Assembly: GCF_030291135.1 (NCBI RefSeq) | Contig: NZ_CP127409.1 | Coordinates: forward strand, 124,001 to 188,000 | DNA: 64,000 nt | Origin: Rhodanobacter thiooxydans | GTDB lineage: Bacteria; Pseudomonadota; Gammaproteobacteria; Xanthomonadales; Rhodanobacteraceae | Reading direction: 5' to 3' | In this document: piece by piece, positions 27,058 to 36,191 of the stretch | How the letters are laid out: each line of letters begins with the position of its first letter | How positions within the stretch are numbered: the first letter of the stretch is position 1 | Notes under the pieces: generated by a model | What the model saw: only the letters and a program-made list of their open reading frames with translations | What the model was told of the DNA's origin: nothing | The model's database searches: none | Position numbers and translations under genes: made by a program

Positions 27058-30000
27058 ATGAACATCTTCGCCCCGCTGATCCGCCGCCCGGTCGGTACCT
27101 CGCTGCTCGCGCTCGGCCTGATGCTGGCCGGGTTGTGGGCGTACCTGCTGCTCGGCGTGGCCGCGCTGCCGTCGCTGGATTTCCCGGGTGTGTACGTGGT
27201 GGCCAGCCAGCCCGGCGCCAGCGCGCAGACCATGGCCAACACCGTGCTGGCGCCGCTGGAGCGGCACCTGGGGCGCATCCCCGGCGTCGACGAGATGTAC
27301 GGCAACGCCAACGAGGGCACCGCCTCGGTGATGGTGCGCTTCACCTTCGACCGTACCGCCGACAGCGCCGCCCGCGACGTGCAGGCGGCGATCAACGCGG
27401 CCGCGGTCGACCTGCCCAGCGGCATGCCATCGCCGCCGCAGTACTTCAAGTTCGACACCTCGCAGATCCCGATCCTGTTCCTCACCCTGACCTCGACCGG
27501 CCTGCCGCAGGACCAGCTGTTCGACCTCGCCGACACCATGCTGAAGCCCGCCGTGGCGCAGATCGACGGCGTGGCGCAGGTGCAGGTGTTCGGCGGCACG
27601 CCGCATGCGGTGCGCATCGAGCTGGACAACAACGCGCTGGCGGCGAAGGGCCTCACCACCAACGACGTGGCCAATGCGCTGCGCGCGGCCAACGTCACCT
27701 CGCCGCAGGGCACGCTGAGCGACGGCCGCACGCAGATGACGGTCAGCGCCAGCGACGGGCTGCAGACGCCGGCTGAGTTCGCCCGCCTGCTGATCTCGGT
27801 GAAGAAGGGCACGCCGGTGCGGCTGTCCGATGTGGCGCGGGTCTACGGCGGCCAGCAGGACGAATACCAGGCAGCCTGGTTCAACGACGCGCGCACGGTC
27901 GGCCTGCAGATCAGCAAGCGGCCGGAGGCGAACGCGGTAGCCACGGTGGAGGCGATCCGCGCGCGCCTGCCGCAACTGCGCGCCTCGCTGCCGCAAAACG
28001 TGACGATGACGCCGGTGTTCGACCTCACCCAGACCACCAAGTCGGCGCTGCACGAGGTGCAGGTGGCGCTGCTGATCTCGATCGTGATGGTGGTGCTGGT
28101 GATGCTGGTGTTCCTGCGCCGGCTGCGGCCGACCCTGATCGCCACGCTGAGCGTACCGCTGTCGCTGGCCGGCGCGTTCGTGGTGATGTGGGCGCTCGGC
28201 TACACGCTCAACACCCTGTCGCTGGTGGCGCTGGTGCTGTGCATCGGCTTCGTGGTGGACGACGCCATCGTGGTGATCGAGAACATCGTGCGCCACATGG
28301 AGCGCGGCGAGCCGCCGATGCAGGCGGCGCTGACCGGCGTGCGCGAGATCGGCTTCACGGTGATCTCGATCACGTTGTCGCTGGTGGCGGTGTTCGCGCC
28401 GCTGCTGTTCGGCAACAACATGCTGGTGATGCTGCTGCGCGAGTTCTCGGTGACGCTGACCGCGGCGGTGGTGATCTCGGCGCTGGTCTCGCTCACGCTC
28501 ACCCCGGCGCTGTGCGCCTACCTGCTGACCCATGAGCCGGAGCATGCCCAGGCGCCCGGGCGGATCGAGCAGGCGGTGGAGCGCTTCGACCGCAAGCTGT
28601 TGCACGTCTACGAGCGCGCGCTGGACTGGGCGATGCGCCATCGCCGGATCATGCGCTGGCAGCCGCTGACCCTGCTGCTGCTCACCTTCGCGCTCGGCTT
28701 CGCGGTGTCCAAGACCGCCGGCGGCACCTTCATGCCCGACGAGGACACCGGCCAGCTGCAGGTGGACATCAACGCCGACGCGAACATTTCGCCGGCGCAG
28801 ATGACCGAGCGCACGCTCGCCGTGGCCAAGATCATGCAGGCCGACCCGGCCGTGCTCGACCAGCTCACCATGCTTGGCCGCGACGGCGGCGGTGGCGGCG
28901 CGGTGGGCAACAACGCACAGATGTTCGTCGACCTGAAGCCGCGCGGCAGCGGTCCGGGCCAGCGCAACGAGGGCATCAAGCAGGTGGTCGAGCGGCTGTC
29001 CAAATACTACGACAAGCTGCCCGGCGTGAAGGTCTCGGTCAGCGCCGCGCAGTTCCTCGGCGGCGGCGGCAGCGGCGACGGTGGCGGCCAGTACGAATTC
29101 CAGCTGGTCAGCACCAATGGCGGCGACCTGCAGCCGTGGGCGCTGAAGATGGTGCGGCAGCTGCGCACGGTCAAGGAATTCCGCGACGTCACCAGCAATT
29201 TCGACCAGGTCGGCAAGCAGCAACTGCTGAAGATCGACCGCGAGGCTGCCGGTCGCCTGCACGTCGGCGTCGGCACCATCGACTCCGCGCTGTACAACGC
29301 GTTCGGCCAGCGCCAGGTGTCGCAGATCTATTCCGACATCAACCAGTATGCGGTGGTGCTCAGCACCGGCGCGGCACTGAGCGTGAGTCCCGAGTCGCTG
29401 CTCAACGTGCACGTGCGCAACGACCAGGGGCGGATGATCCCGCTGTCCGCGCTGGCAACCATCGAGCCGGACATCAGCCCGCTGCGGATACGCCACCACA
29501 ACCAGCTCGAGGCGGCCACGATCAACTACAACCTGGCCAAGGACGTGCCGCAGGACTTCGGCGTCAAGCTGGTCGAACAGGCCGCTTACGCGGTGGGCCT
29601 GCCGGCCGGCATGAAGGTGGATTTCACCGGCGCCAACCAGCGCCTGAAGCAGGCCCAGTCCAACGGCATGGTGCTGCTGCTCGGTTCGATCCTGGCGATG
29701 TACATCGTGCTGGGCATTCTCTACGAAAGCCTCGGCCACCCGCTGACCATCCTGTCCACCTTGCCCGCTGCCGGCGCCGGCGCGTTCCTCGCCATGCTGG
29801 TGACCCAAACGCAGATCTCGATGATGGCGATCATCGCGATCCTGATGCTGATCGGCATCGTCAAGAAGAACGCGATCCTGATGGTCGACTTCGCCCTCGT
29901 CGCCGAACGCGAGCGCGGCTTGTCCGCGCCCGAGGCGATCCGCGAGGCCGCGCTGGTGCGCTTCCGCCCGATCACCATGACCACCCTGGTCGCGATGGGC

Positions 30001-30624
30001 GCCGCGCTGCCGCTGGCGATCGGCTTCGGCATTGGCTCGGAAATGCGCCAGCCGCTGGGCATCGCCATCGTCGGCGGTTTGCTGGTATCCCAATTGCTGA
30101 CGCTGCTGAGTACGCCAGCGATCTATTTGTTCAACCATGATCGCCTAGCTCGGCACGCGAGAGGCCTGATGCCGGGGCGCCTACAGTGGCTGGCCATTGG
30201 CAGCATCGTGCAGGGCTCCATCCAGTTGTTGGTTGGCGTGTTTGCCCTGTTGATCCCAAGCTTGGCGGCGAAGATGGGCGACAAGGGTTCGATCATCTCG
30301 ATCGTACTGCTAGTGTTGGGTATGGTATTGCTCACGCTGGGGATTAGGGTGCTACGACACAAACGCCGCGCGCGCTTCGCACTATTCGGGGCGTTTGCCG
30401 TGATATTGGGTTTGCCGGTACTGGGGCAACTCATGATGCTGGCGACAGCGCCGCCGGGGGCACCCAGCGGCAACCCACTGGGAATCGTCCTTCCCTTCGT
30501 GATTCTGGTCGCCGTGGGCTGGGGCGTGTTTAGCGGACGTACCAAGGCCTATTTCGGCGAGCCGACCGAAGGCTTCTTCGCCCGGCACATGGGACGCCTG
30601 AAACTGGCTCGGAGTGGCCGCTGA
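27058..30624 (+). CDS. RND efflux permease (MdtB/MdtC-like) with a C-terminal four-helix extension
   Basis: Protein of 1188 residues. Residues 1-1027 are a complete RND pump closely similar to the product of the preceding gene, with the proton-relay pair Asp401-Asp402 in GFVVDDAIVVIENI. Family members normally end near residue 1040. Here another 160 residues follow with four hydrophobic helices: LAIGSIVQGSIQLLVGVFALLI, SIISIVLLVLGMVLLTLGI, FALFGAFAVILGLPVLGQLMML and IVLPFVILVAVGWGVF. From about base 30070 the codon choice changes to many TTG, CTA, GTA and ATA codons, unlike the pump part. This points to fusion with a separate membrane-protein gene or to a recombination tail. No adaptor gene is adjacent. 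The function of the extension is unknown. Confidence 0.9.
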   Translation: MNIFAPLIRRPVGTSLLALGLMLAGLWAYLLLGVAALPSLDFPGVYVVASQPGASAQTMANTVLAPLERHLGRIPGVDEMYGNANEGTASVMVRFTFDRTADSAARDVQAAINAAAVDLPSGMPSPPQYFKFDTSQIPILFLTLTSTGLPQDQLFDLADTMLKPAVAQIDGVAQVQVFGGTPHAVRIELDNNALAAKGLTTNDVANALRAANVTSPQGTLSDGRTQMTVSASDGLQTPAEFARLLISVKKGTPVRLSDVARVYGGQQDEYQAAWFNDARTVGLQISKRPEANAVATVEAIRARLPQLRASLPQNVTMTPVFDLTQTTKSALHEVQVALLISIVMVVLVMLVFLRRLRPTLIATLSVPLSLAGAFVVMWALGYTLNTLSLVALVLCIGFVVDDAIVVIENIVRHMERGEPPMQAALTGVREIGFTVISITLSLVAVFAPLLFGNNMLVMLLREFSVTLTAAVVISALVSLTLTPALCAYLLTHEPEHAQAPGRIEQAVERFDRKLLHVYERALDWAMRHRRIMRWQPLTLLLLTFALGFAVSKTAGGTFMPDEDTGQLQVDINADANISPAQMTERTLAVAKIMQADPAVLDQLTMLGRDGGGGGAVGNNAQMFVDLKPRGSGPGQRNEGIKQVVERLSKYYDKLPGVKVSVSAAQFLGGGGSGDGGGQYEFQLVSTNGGDLQPWALKMVRQLRTVKEFRDVTSNFDQVGKQQLLKIDREAAGRLHVGVGTIDSALYNAFGQRQVSQIYSDINQYAVVLSTGAALSVSPESLLNVHVRNDQGRMIPLSALATIEPDISPLRIRHHNQLEAATINYNLAKDVPQDFGVKLVEQAAYAVGLPAGMKVDFTGANQRLKQAQSNGMVLLLGSILAMYIVLGILYESLGHPLTILSTLPAAGAGAFLAMLVTQTQISMMAIIAILMLIGIVKKNAILMVDFALVAERERGLSAPEAIREAALVRFRPITMTTLVAMGAALPLAIGFGIGSEMRQPLGIAIVGGLLVSQLLTLLSTPAIYLFNHDRLARHARGLMPGRLQWLAIGSIVQGSIQLLVGVFALLIPSLAAKMGDKGSIISIVLLVLGMVLLTLGIRVLRHKRRARFALFGAFAVILGLPVLGQLMMLATAPPGAPSGNPLGIVLPFVILVAVGWGVFSGRTKAYFGEPTEGFFARHMGRLKLARSGR

Positions 30625-30694
30625 CTTACTCGGCGATTGCCGGCGCGCTGTCCCGAGCGCAAGCCGACTTCGCAGGTTGTCCGTGATATCGCGG

Positions 30695-31984
30695 TCAGGC
30701 CGGCGCGGTCTCCGCTCTTGTCGCGCCGATGCTGCGCAGCGACGAGCTGGTCATGCAACTCAAGGCAATGGCTGTCAGCGTCAGGCCTGCGCCGGTGAAC
30801 AAGGTCGCCAGCGAGATCACCTTCAGCAGACTGCCGGCGATGGCGGCCGACAGCGGGCCCAGCCCCATGAAGGTGAACATCAGTACGCTCATGGTGCGGC
30901 CCATCATCTCCGGCGCCACGCGGCGCTGGATCCAGCTGACGATGGCGATCTGCGCGATGCCGGCGAGCACGCCGACACCGGCCAACAACACGGCGCCGGC
31001 CAGGGTCGAGTGCACCAGGGCCATCGTGGCCAGGGCCAGTCCGGCAAGGCTGTCTATGCCCAGCACCATCAGGCCGAGCCGTCCGCGTACCAGCTTCGTC
31101 GCGACGCCGGAAAGAAAACTGCCCAGCAGCATGCCGCCACCGTTCGCGGTCATCAGGATGCCCAGCGATGCGGCGCCCAGATCCAGCCGGGTATCGGCCA
31201 GCACCGGCAGGCCTACCTGGATCGGGCCGCCGACAAACACGGACACCACGGCGGCGTAGAGGATGAACGCGCGCAGCGGAAGATCGGCCCAGATATTGCG
31301 GACACCGCTCGCCACGCTGGCCAACAGGCTGCCGGCCGGTGCCTTCGGATGGTGATCGCTGTGGATGCGGATCAGCATCAGCGAGCCGAGCGAGAACAGG
31401 AAGCTCACCGCGTCGATGCCGAAGGCCAGCCCGAGTCCGGCGGAATCGGTCACGCCTTTGCCGTGATCAGCGTGCGCACCGGCACTGATCAGCAGTCCGG
31501 CGATCGCCGGGCCGATAATCATGCTCAGCTGGCGCATGCCCATGAACAGAGCGTTGGCCGGTTGCAACTGCTGCGGTTGAATCAGTTGCGGCAGGATGGC
31601 CGAACCCGCCGGATAGGCGAACGCGGTAGACAGGCCGATGCCCAGCGCGAGCGCGTAGATCATCCACATCTGGATCGCCCCGGCCACGACCAGCACGGTC
31701 AGCAGGCTGACCAGCAAGGCATTGATCCCGCGCGCACCCAGCAGCACTCGCCGCGGCGACATGCGGTCCACTACTGCGCCGCCGATCAGCATGAAGGCGG
31801 CACGCGGCAGCGCCATCGCGGCGAGCACCAGGCCGAGTGCCGCCGGATCGCCGGTGAGCTTCAGTACCAGCCACGGCAAGGCGACCAGGGTGAACTGATC
31901 GCCGATGGCCGAGATCGTGCTGCCGCCGAAGAGCAAGGTGAAGTTGTGGTTGGCGAACAGCGATGATCGGGTGGCGGCGGACAT
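30695..31984 (-). CDS. MFS transporter (EntS-like, MFS_3 type)
   Basis: Inner-membrane major-facilitator protein of 429 residues with about 12 hydrophobic helices. The loop between helices 2 and 3 has the signature GGAVVDRMSPRRVLLGAR, in keeping with the GxxxDRxxRR motif. The N-terminal FTLLFGGSTISAIGDQFTLVALPWLVLKLTG is typical of the group that includes the enterobactin exporter EntS and macrolide exporters. It probably exports a small organic compound; the substrate is not evident. ATGs at 31984 and 31990 are both possible; the first has AGAGAA at better spacing. It converges with the second RND gene and follows the unknown membrane-protein gene on the same strand. Confidence 0.85.
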   Translation of the reverse strand: MSAATRSSLFANHNFTLLFGGSTISAIGDQFTLVALPWLVLKLTGDPAALGLVLAAMALPRAAFMLIGGAVVDRMSPRRVLLGARGINALLVSLLTVLVVAGAIQMWMIYALALGIGLSTAFAYPAGSAILPQLIQPQQLQPANALFMGMRQLSMIIGPAIAGLLISAGAHADHGKGVTDSAGLGLAFGIDAVSFLFSLGSLMLIRIHSDHHPKAPAGSLLASVASGVRNIWADLPLRAFILYAAVVSVFVGGPIQVGLPVLADTRLDLGAASLGILMTANGGGMLLGSFLSGVATKLVRGRLGLMVLGIDSLAGLALATMALVHSTLAGAVLLAGVGVLAGIAQIAIVSWIQRRVAPEMMGRTMSVLMFTFMGLGPLSAAIAGSLLKVISLATLFTGAGLTLTAIALSCMTSSSLRSIGATRAETAPA

Positions 31985-32071
31985 TGGCATTCTCTGGATG
32001 TGTGGCTGGAGCAACGCCCGTGCGGCACTTTGCCGGGCTTGCCGTGTATTTGCGCGTCCGGGACCGTGTCG

Positions 32072-33028
32072 TCAATCGTGGAAGTGGTGGCGTTGTGCAT
32101 GCCACCAGCGCCCCCAGACCACGCCGATCAGCATGGAAAGGCCGCCGAACGCGAGCGCCGGTACGCGCGCATCCCCGAGGTCGGTGCGTACGAACGGGTC
32201 GATGACCGAGTAGGCCATGCTTGCCGCAAGCAGCACGAAGCCTGCCCTCCAGGCGAACAGCGTCCGGCGATAGATGCCATGGGCGACGAGGAGCATCGCG
32301 ATGGAAGCAGCCCCGGCGACCATGCGCAGCGTATCGTTTGCATAGTGCGTGATCACGGATCCGCCGGGGCCGCCGCGATAGGTCTGGATGCCGGTGATCG
32401 CCGAAACAAGGCCCAGGAACCCGAACAGAACAAACAGCCCGGTCATCGCGTAGATGAAGGTTGGTGTCCCGCCTGCCGCTGCATGGCCGGCAGCCGCCGC
32501 GTTCCGGCCTGGCGCGTAGGTATCCGATGGCGCCCGCAGCGCGGTGCATATGACATCAGTGAGCCAGACAGGGTCGTTCCGGGAAAACCACCGGCCCAGC
32601 GCCGTCAGCCCGACGCCGAAGCCCATCATGCCGACGGCCGCCAGCGGGAACATGAGGGCCTTCGGCGATGCCGTGGCGGCCACCGAGCCGGCTACCGTGA
32701 ACAGCGCGAGCATGCCAAACCAGAACGCCATGAATACTTTCACCAACAGCATCATGGTGAAGCGACCGCGGAGCACCACCTTGCCCTGTCGCTGCTCAAA
32801 CCTGCCGATGAAGAACGGCTTGAACGAATTGCCGACCATCGGAATGACCCGCTGCAACGACACGCGGTTTTCCCTCACCGTGCCGGCAGCGCATTCCTGC
32901 GTGGCGAACGGAAACGACCAGTGGCGCGTGGCGGCCCGCAGGCGCTCCACCGATTCGGTCATGCCGAACGCGCTCACGAATTCGACGGGTTCGGAGCCTA
33001 CCCAGACGTCCTTGATCCAGCGGAACAT
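32072..33028 (-). CDS. membrane protein of unknown function
   Basis: Protein of 318 residues that I do not recognise. Residues 1-85 are soluble (MFRWIKDVWVGSEPVEFV, then QRVIPMVGNSFKPFFIGRF). Five hydrophobic segments follow, near residues 95, 125, 200, 240 and 265 (for example FMAFWFGMLALFTVAGSVA and TFIYAMTGLFVLFGFLGLVSAI). An Ala/Gly-rich linker lies between helices two and three (GRNAAAAGHAAAGG). The pattern of a GRFEQRQGKVVLRGRF segment directly before the first helix looks like a conserved feature. The ATG at 33028 has a GGGGGTGG stretch upstream. It lies 88 bases before the MFS gene on the same strand, so they may be cotranscribed. It is divergent from the M16 peptidases. Confidence 0.75.
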   Translation of the reverse strand: MFRWIKDVWVGSEPVEFVSAFGMTESVERLRAATRHWSFPFATQECAAGTVRENRVSLQRVIPMVGNSFKPFFIGRFEQRQGKVVLRGRFTMMLLVKVFMAFWFGMLALFTVAGSVAATASPKALMFPLAAVGMMGFGVGLTALGRWFSRNDPVWLTDVICTALRAPSDTYAPGRNAAAAGHAAAGGTPTFIYAMTGLFVLFGFLGLVSAITGIQTYRGGPGGSVITHYANDTLRMVAGAASIAMLLVAHGIYRRTLFAWRAGFVLLAASMAYSVIDPFVRTDLGDARVPALAFGGLSMLIGVVWGRWWHAQRHHFHD

Positions 33029-33164
33029 GCCACCCCCATGACAGGACTCGCGTTTACCGATCATCGCAGATCGTGCGCCATGCCATCCATGCCGGCGGGG
33101 CAGGCCGCATGCCACGGGCGCTGCTTGATCCGGCTTGCTATGGTGGCGTCTTTCCGCCGAACGG

Positions 33165-34556
33165 ATGAAACCCATGCGACTGCACCCGGCCGCCTTGCTG
33201 ACCGCCCTTGCCCTTCTCGCCACCACGCTGCCGGCGCCGCCCGTGGCAGCCGCCGAGCTGGCCATTCCACCGATCCCGTACCACCAGCGCACCCTGCCGA
33301 ACGGCTTGCAGGTGCTCAGCGTGGAGGACCATGCCAGCCCGAACGTGGCGGTACAGGTGTGGTACCACGTGGGCTCGAAGGATGATCCGCAGGGCCGCTC
33401 GGGCTTCGCGCACCTGTTCGAGCACCTGATGTTCAAGAGCACCAAGCACATGCACGCCGAACAGTTCGACCGGCTGACCGAGGACGTGGGCGGCGCCAAC
33501 AACGCGTCCACCGGCGACGACGTTACCAACTACTTCGAGGTGGTGCCCAGCAACCACCTGCAGACCCTGTTGTGGGCCGAAGCCGAGCGGCTGTCCAACC
33601 TCAACGTGGACGAGGCGAACTTCAAGTCCGAGCGCGCGGTGGTGCAGGAGGAATACCGCCAGAGCGTGCTGGCCAACCCGTACGGCAAGCTGTTCAACGC
33701 GATCGACCCGCACTCGTACACGGTGCATCCGTACAAGCGCCCGACCATCGGCAGCATCGAGGACCTGGACGCAGCCACGCTGCCGGACGTGATCGCGTTC
33801 CATAAAACCTTTTACCGCCCGGACAACGCCACCCTGATCGTCGCCGGTGATTTCGACCCGAAGCAGCTCGATGCGTGGGTCGACCAGTATTTCGGCTGGA
33901 TCCCGAAGCCGGCCACGCCGATTCCGCAGGTCACTGCGCAGGAACCGGTGCGCAAGAAGAACCTGCGCTACACCGTCACCAGCGAGACCGCGCCGCTGCC
34001 GGCGGTGGCGATCACCTGGCTGCTGCCGCCGGCTTCCGACACGGCCGACAGCATCCCGCTCAAGGTCGCCGCCGCGCTGCTGGCGCAGGGCGACTCCTCG
34101 CGGCTGTACCAGTCGCTGGTGTACCGCCACCAGGTGGCCCAGCAAGCCGGCGCCGACGCCGACGGTCGGGTCGGCCCGGGCCTGTTCACCGCCTACGCGA
34201 TCCTCGCCAGCGGCCACTTGCCGGCCGAGGCGGAGAAGCTGCTGCACGAGGAAATCATCTGGCTTGCCACCCAGCCGATTCCCGCCGCCGAGCTGGACAA
34301 GGTGAAGACGCAGCTGCTGACCAGCGAGCTGAAGCAGCGACAGACCGCGCAGGGCTTGGCCTTCGCACTGGGCCAGGCGGCGCTGATCGACGGCAGCCCG
34401 GAGCACGTCAACACCGACCTGGCCGCGCTGCAGAAAGTCAGCGAACAGGACGTGCACCGCGTGCTGCAGAAATACGTCACCGGCGCGCACAGCGTCACCA
34501 TCGACTACCTGCCGCAGCCCGCCGGGGCAGCGACGACATCGGGAGCAGCGAAATGA
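33165..34556 (+). CDS. M16 family zinc metallopeptidase (active subunit)
   Basis: Secreted or periplasmic insulinase-type peptidase of 463 residues. A signal peptide ends around residue 30 (LPAPPVAAAE). The inverted zinc motif is HLFEH with His83, Glu86 and His87; the further acidic ligand is expected in the helix AERLSNLNVDEANFKSERAVVQEE. Two M16 halves are present (residues 40-220 and 230-440). It overlaps the next M16 gene by four bases (ATGA), so the two are translated together and probably form a dimer in which only this chain is catalytic. ATGs at 33165 and 33174 are both possible starts; the second has GGATG upstream. Confidence 0.93.
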   Translation: MKPMRLHPAALLTALALLATTLPAPPVAAAELAIPPIPYHQRTLPNGLQVLSVEDHASPNVAVQVWYHVGSKDDPQGRSGFAHLFEHLMFKSTKHMHAEQFDRLTEDVGGANNASTGDDVTNYFEVVPSNHLQTLLWAEAERLSNLNVDEANFKSERAVVQEEYRQSVLANPYGKLFNAIDPHSYTVHPYKRPTIGSIEDLDAATLPDVIAFHKTFYRPDNATLIVAGDFDPKQLDAWVDQYFGWIPKPATPIPQVTAQEPVRKKNLRYTVTSETAPLPAVAITWLLPPASDTADSIPLKVAAALLAQGDSSRLYQSLVYRHQVAQQAGADADGRVGPGLFTAYAILASGHLPAEAEKLLHEEIIWLATQPIPAAELDKVKTQLLTSELKQRQTAQGLAFALGQAALIDGSPEHVNTDLAALQKVSEQDVHRVLQKYVTGAHSVTIDYLPQPAGAATTSGAAK

Positions 34557-36025
34557 GCCGCCGGATGCATGCCTGCCGTCTGGCCGTCTTTACGGCCATC
34601 CTTGTCGCTGCCGGAAGCGCCGCGGCAACCGACTTTCCAGCCACGCCACCCGCACCCGGTCCTGCGCCCAGGCTGAGCGTGCCGACACCGTCGACGCAGA
34701 CTCTGGCGAACGGACTGCGGGTGGTCAGCGTGCGCCGCGCCGGCCTGCCGCTGGTCACCGCGCAGCTGATCGTGCGCAGCGGCGGCGAGATGGACCCGCC
34801 GGCGCTGGCCGGCCTGGCCGACCTCACCGCGAACCTGCTGAGCAAGGGCGCCGCCGGCAAGAGCGCGCCGCAGATCGCCGCCGCCGCCGAGGCACTGGGC
34901 GGCTCGCTGGATGCCGCCGCCGGCTGGGACGAAAGCGCGGTCGGCATCACCGTGACCACGCCGAAGCTGGCGCAGGCGCTGGGCTTGCTGGCCGAGGTGG
35001 TCAGGCAACCCGATTTCAGCGCGGAGGAGTTGAAGCGGGCACAGGCGCAGGCGCTCGACGACCTGCGCCTGACGCTGAGCCGGCCCACCGCGCTGGCCTC
35101 GCTGGCCGCCAGTCGCGGCGTGTTCGGCGATGGCGCGTACGGCCATTCGCGCGGCGGCACGCCGGCCTCGATCGCGCGGATCGGTCGCGCCGATGTGCAG
35201 CGGCTGCACGCGGCACTGTACCGGCCGGACAACGCGATCCTGGTGCTGGCCGGCGACATTAGCCCGGCGCAGGCGCAGCAGCTGGCGCAGGCCAGCTTCG
35301 GCGACTGGCGCAAGCCGGCCACGCCGCTGCCGGCGCGACCGCCGGGCAAGGCCGCCAGCCAGCTGCCGGCGGTCGTGCTGATCGACCAGCGCGGCGCCGG
35401 CCAGGCCGGCGTGGTGGCGGCGCATGCCGCGCCGTCGCGTGGCGATGGCGGCTACTACGTGGGCACGCTCGCCAACGCGGTACTCGGAGGTTCGTACTCG
35501 GCGCGGCTGAACGAGGAGATCCGCATCAAGCGCGGCCTGTCCTACGGCGCCGGCAGCAACCTGATGCCACGCCGCGACGCCGGCCTGTGGCTGGCCTCGG
35601 CGCAGACCAAGAACCCGTCGGCGGCGCAGGTGGTCGAGCTGATGCTGGGCGAGTTCAGGCGGCTGGGCAGCACGCGGGTTTCGGCCGACGAACTGGCCGC
35701 GCGCAAGGCCACCCTGATCGGCAGCTACGGCCGCAGCCTGGAAACCACCGCCGGCCTGGCCGAACAGGTCGGCGAGCTGGCGGTGTACGGCGTGCCGCTG
35801 GACGAGATCGGCAAGTACATCGAACAAGTGCAGGCGGTGACACCGAAGCAGGTCCAGAAGTACGCGGACAAGCACCTGGATGCCGGTGCCGGCACGGTGG
35901 TGGTGGTCGGCGACGCCGCGCAGTTCGCCGCGGGCATTCGCAAGGCGCATCCGCAGGCCGTGCTGCTGGAAGCGACCGCGCTGGACCTGGACAGCCCGAC
36001 CTTGCAACCGGCGGGCAGAAAATAA
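34553..36025 (+). CDS. M16 family peptidase-like protein (non-catalytic partner)
   Basis: Protein of 490 residues. A signal peptide (ending SAAATDF) and two M16-type domains are visible. At the place of the HxxEH zinc motif the sequence reads GLADLTANLLSKG, so the zinc ligands are missing and the chain should be inactive. The later substrate-binding region RIKRGLSYGAGS is conserved. Its start overlaps the stop of the preceding active M16 gene. By analogy with mitochondrial processing peptidase and with two-chain bacterial M16 pairs, it should form the substrate-binding half of a heterodimer. A clear terminator follows 23 bases after the stop. Confidence 0.92.
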   Translation: MSRRMHACRLAVFTAILVAAGSAAATDFPATPPAPGPAPRLSVPTPSTQTLANGLRVVSVRRAGLPLVTAQLIVRSGGEMDPPALAGLADLTANLLSKGAAGKSAPQIAAAAEALGGSLDAAAGWDESAVGITVTTPKLAQALGLLAEVVRQPDFSAEELKRAQAQALDDLRLTLSRPTALASLAASRGVFGDGAYGHSRGGTPASIARIGRADVQRLHAALYRPDNAILVLAGDISPAQAQQLAQASFGDWRKPATPLPARPPGKAASQLPAVVLIDQRGAGQAGVVAAHAAPSRGDGGYYVGTLANAVLGGSYSARLNEEIRIKRGLSYGAGSNLMPRRDAGLWLASAQTKNPSAAQVVELMLGEFRRLGSTRVSADELAARKATLIGSYGRSLETTAGLAEQVGELAVYGVPLDEIGKYIEQVQAVTPKQVQKYADKHLDAGAGTVVVVGDAAQFAAGIRKAHPQAVLLEATALDLDSPTLQPAGRK

Positions 36026-36048
36026 CGGCCTTGACCGTGTCGTCACCG

Positions 36049-36075
36049 AACCCCGGCCATCGTGCCGGGGTTTTT
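36049..36075 (+). terminator. intrinsic terminator of the M16 peptidase pair
   Basis: CCCCGGC (36051-36057) pairs with GCCGGGG (36064-36070) around a six-base loop. Two A-T pairs extend the stem, and TTTTT follows at 36071-36075. It lies directly after the second M16 gene. Confidence 0.9.
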
Positions 36076-36191
36076 ACATCGCGAGGGCAACAATCTGTTG
36101 CCGAAATCGCACCAAGAAGGGGCTTCGCCCGGCACCGGCTGTTTTGTAAACTACGCGGTACATAAAAGGATTCCCATCGCGAGGTTGCCCC

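Noticed and set aside
26938..30138. Minus-strand open frame of 1066 codons opposite the second RND gene
   Set aside because: It is a shadow caused by high third-position GC. Its translation is His/Gln/Arg-rich without domains, while the plus strand codes a full RND pump.
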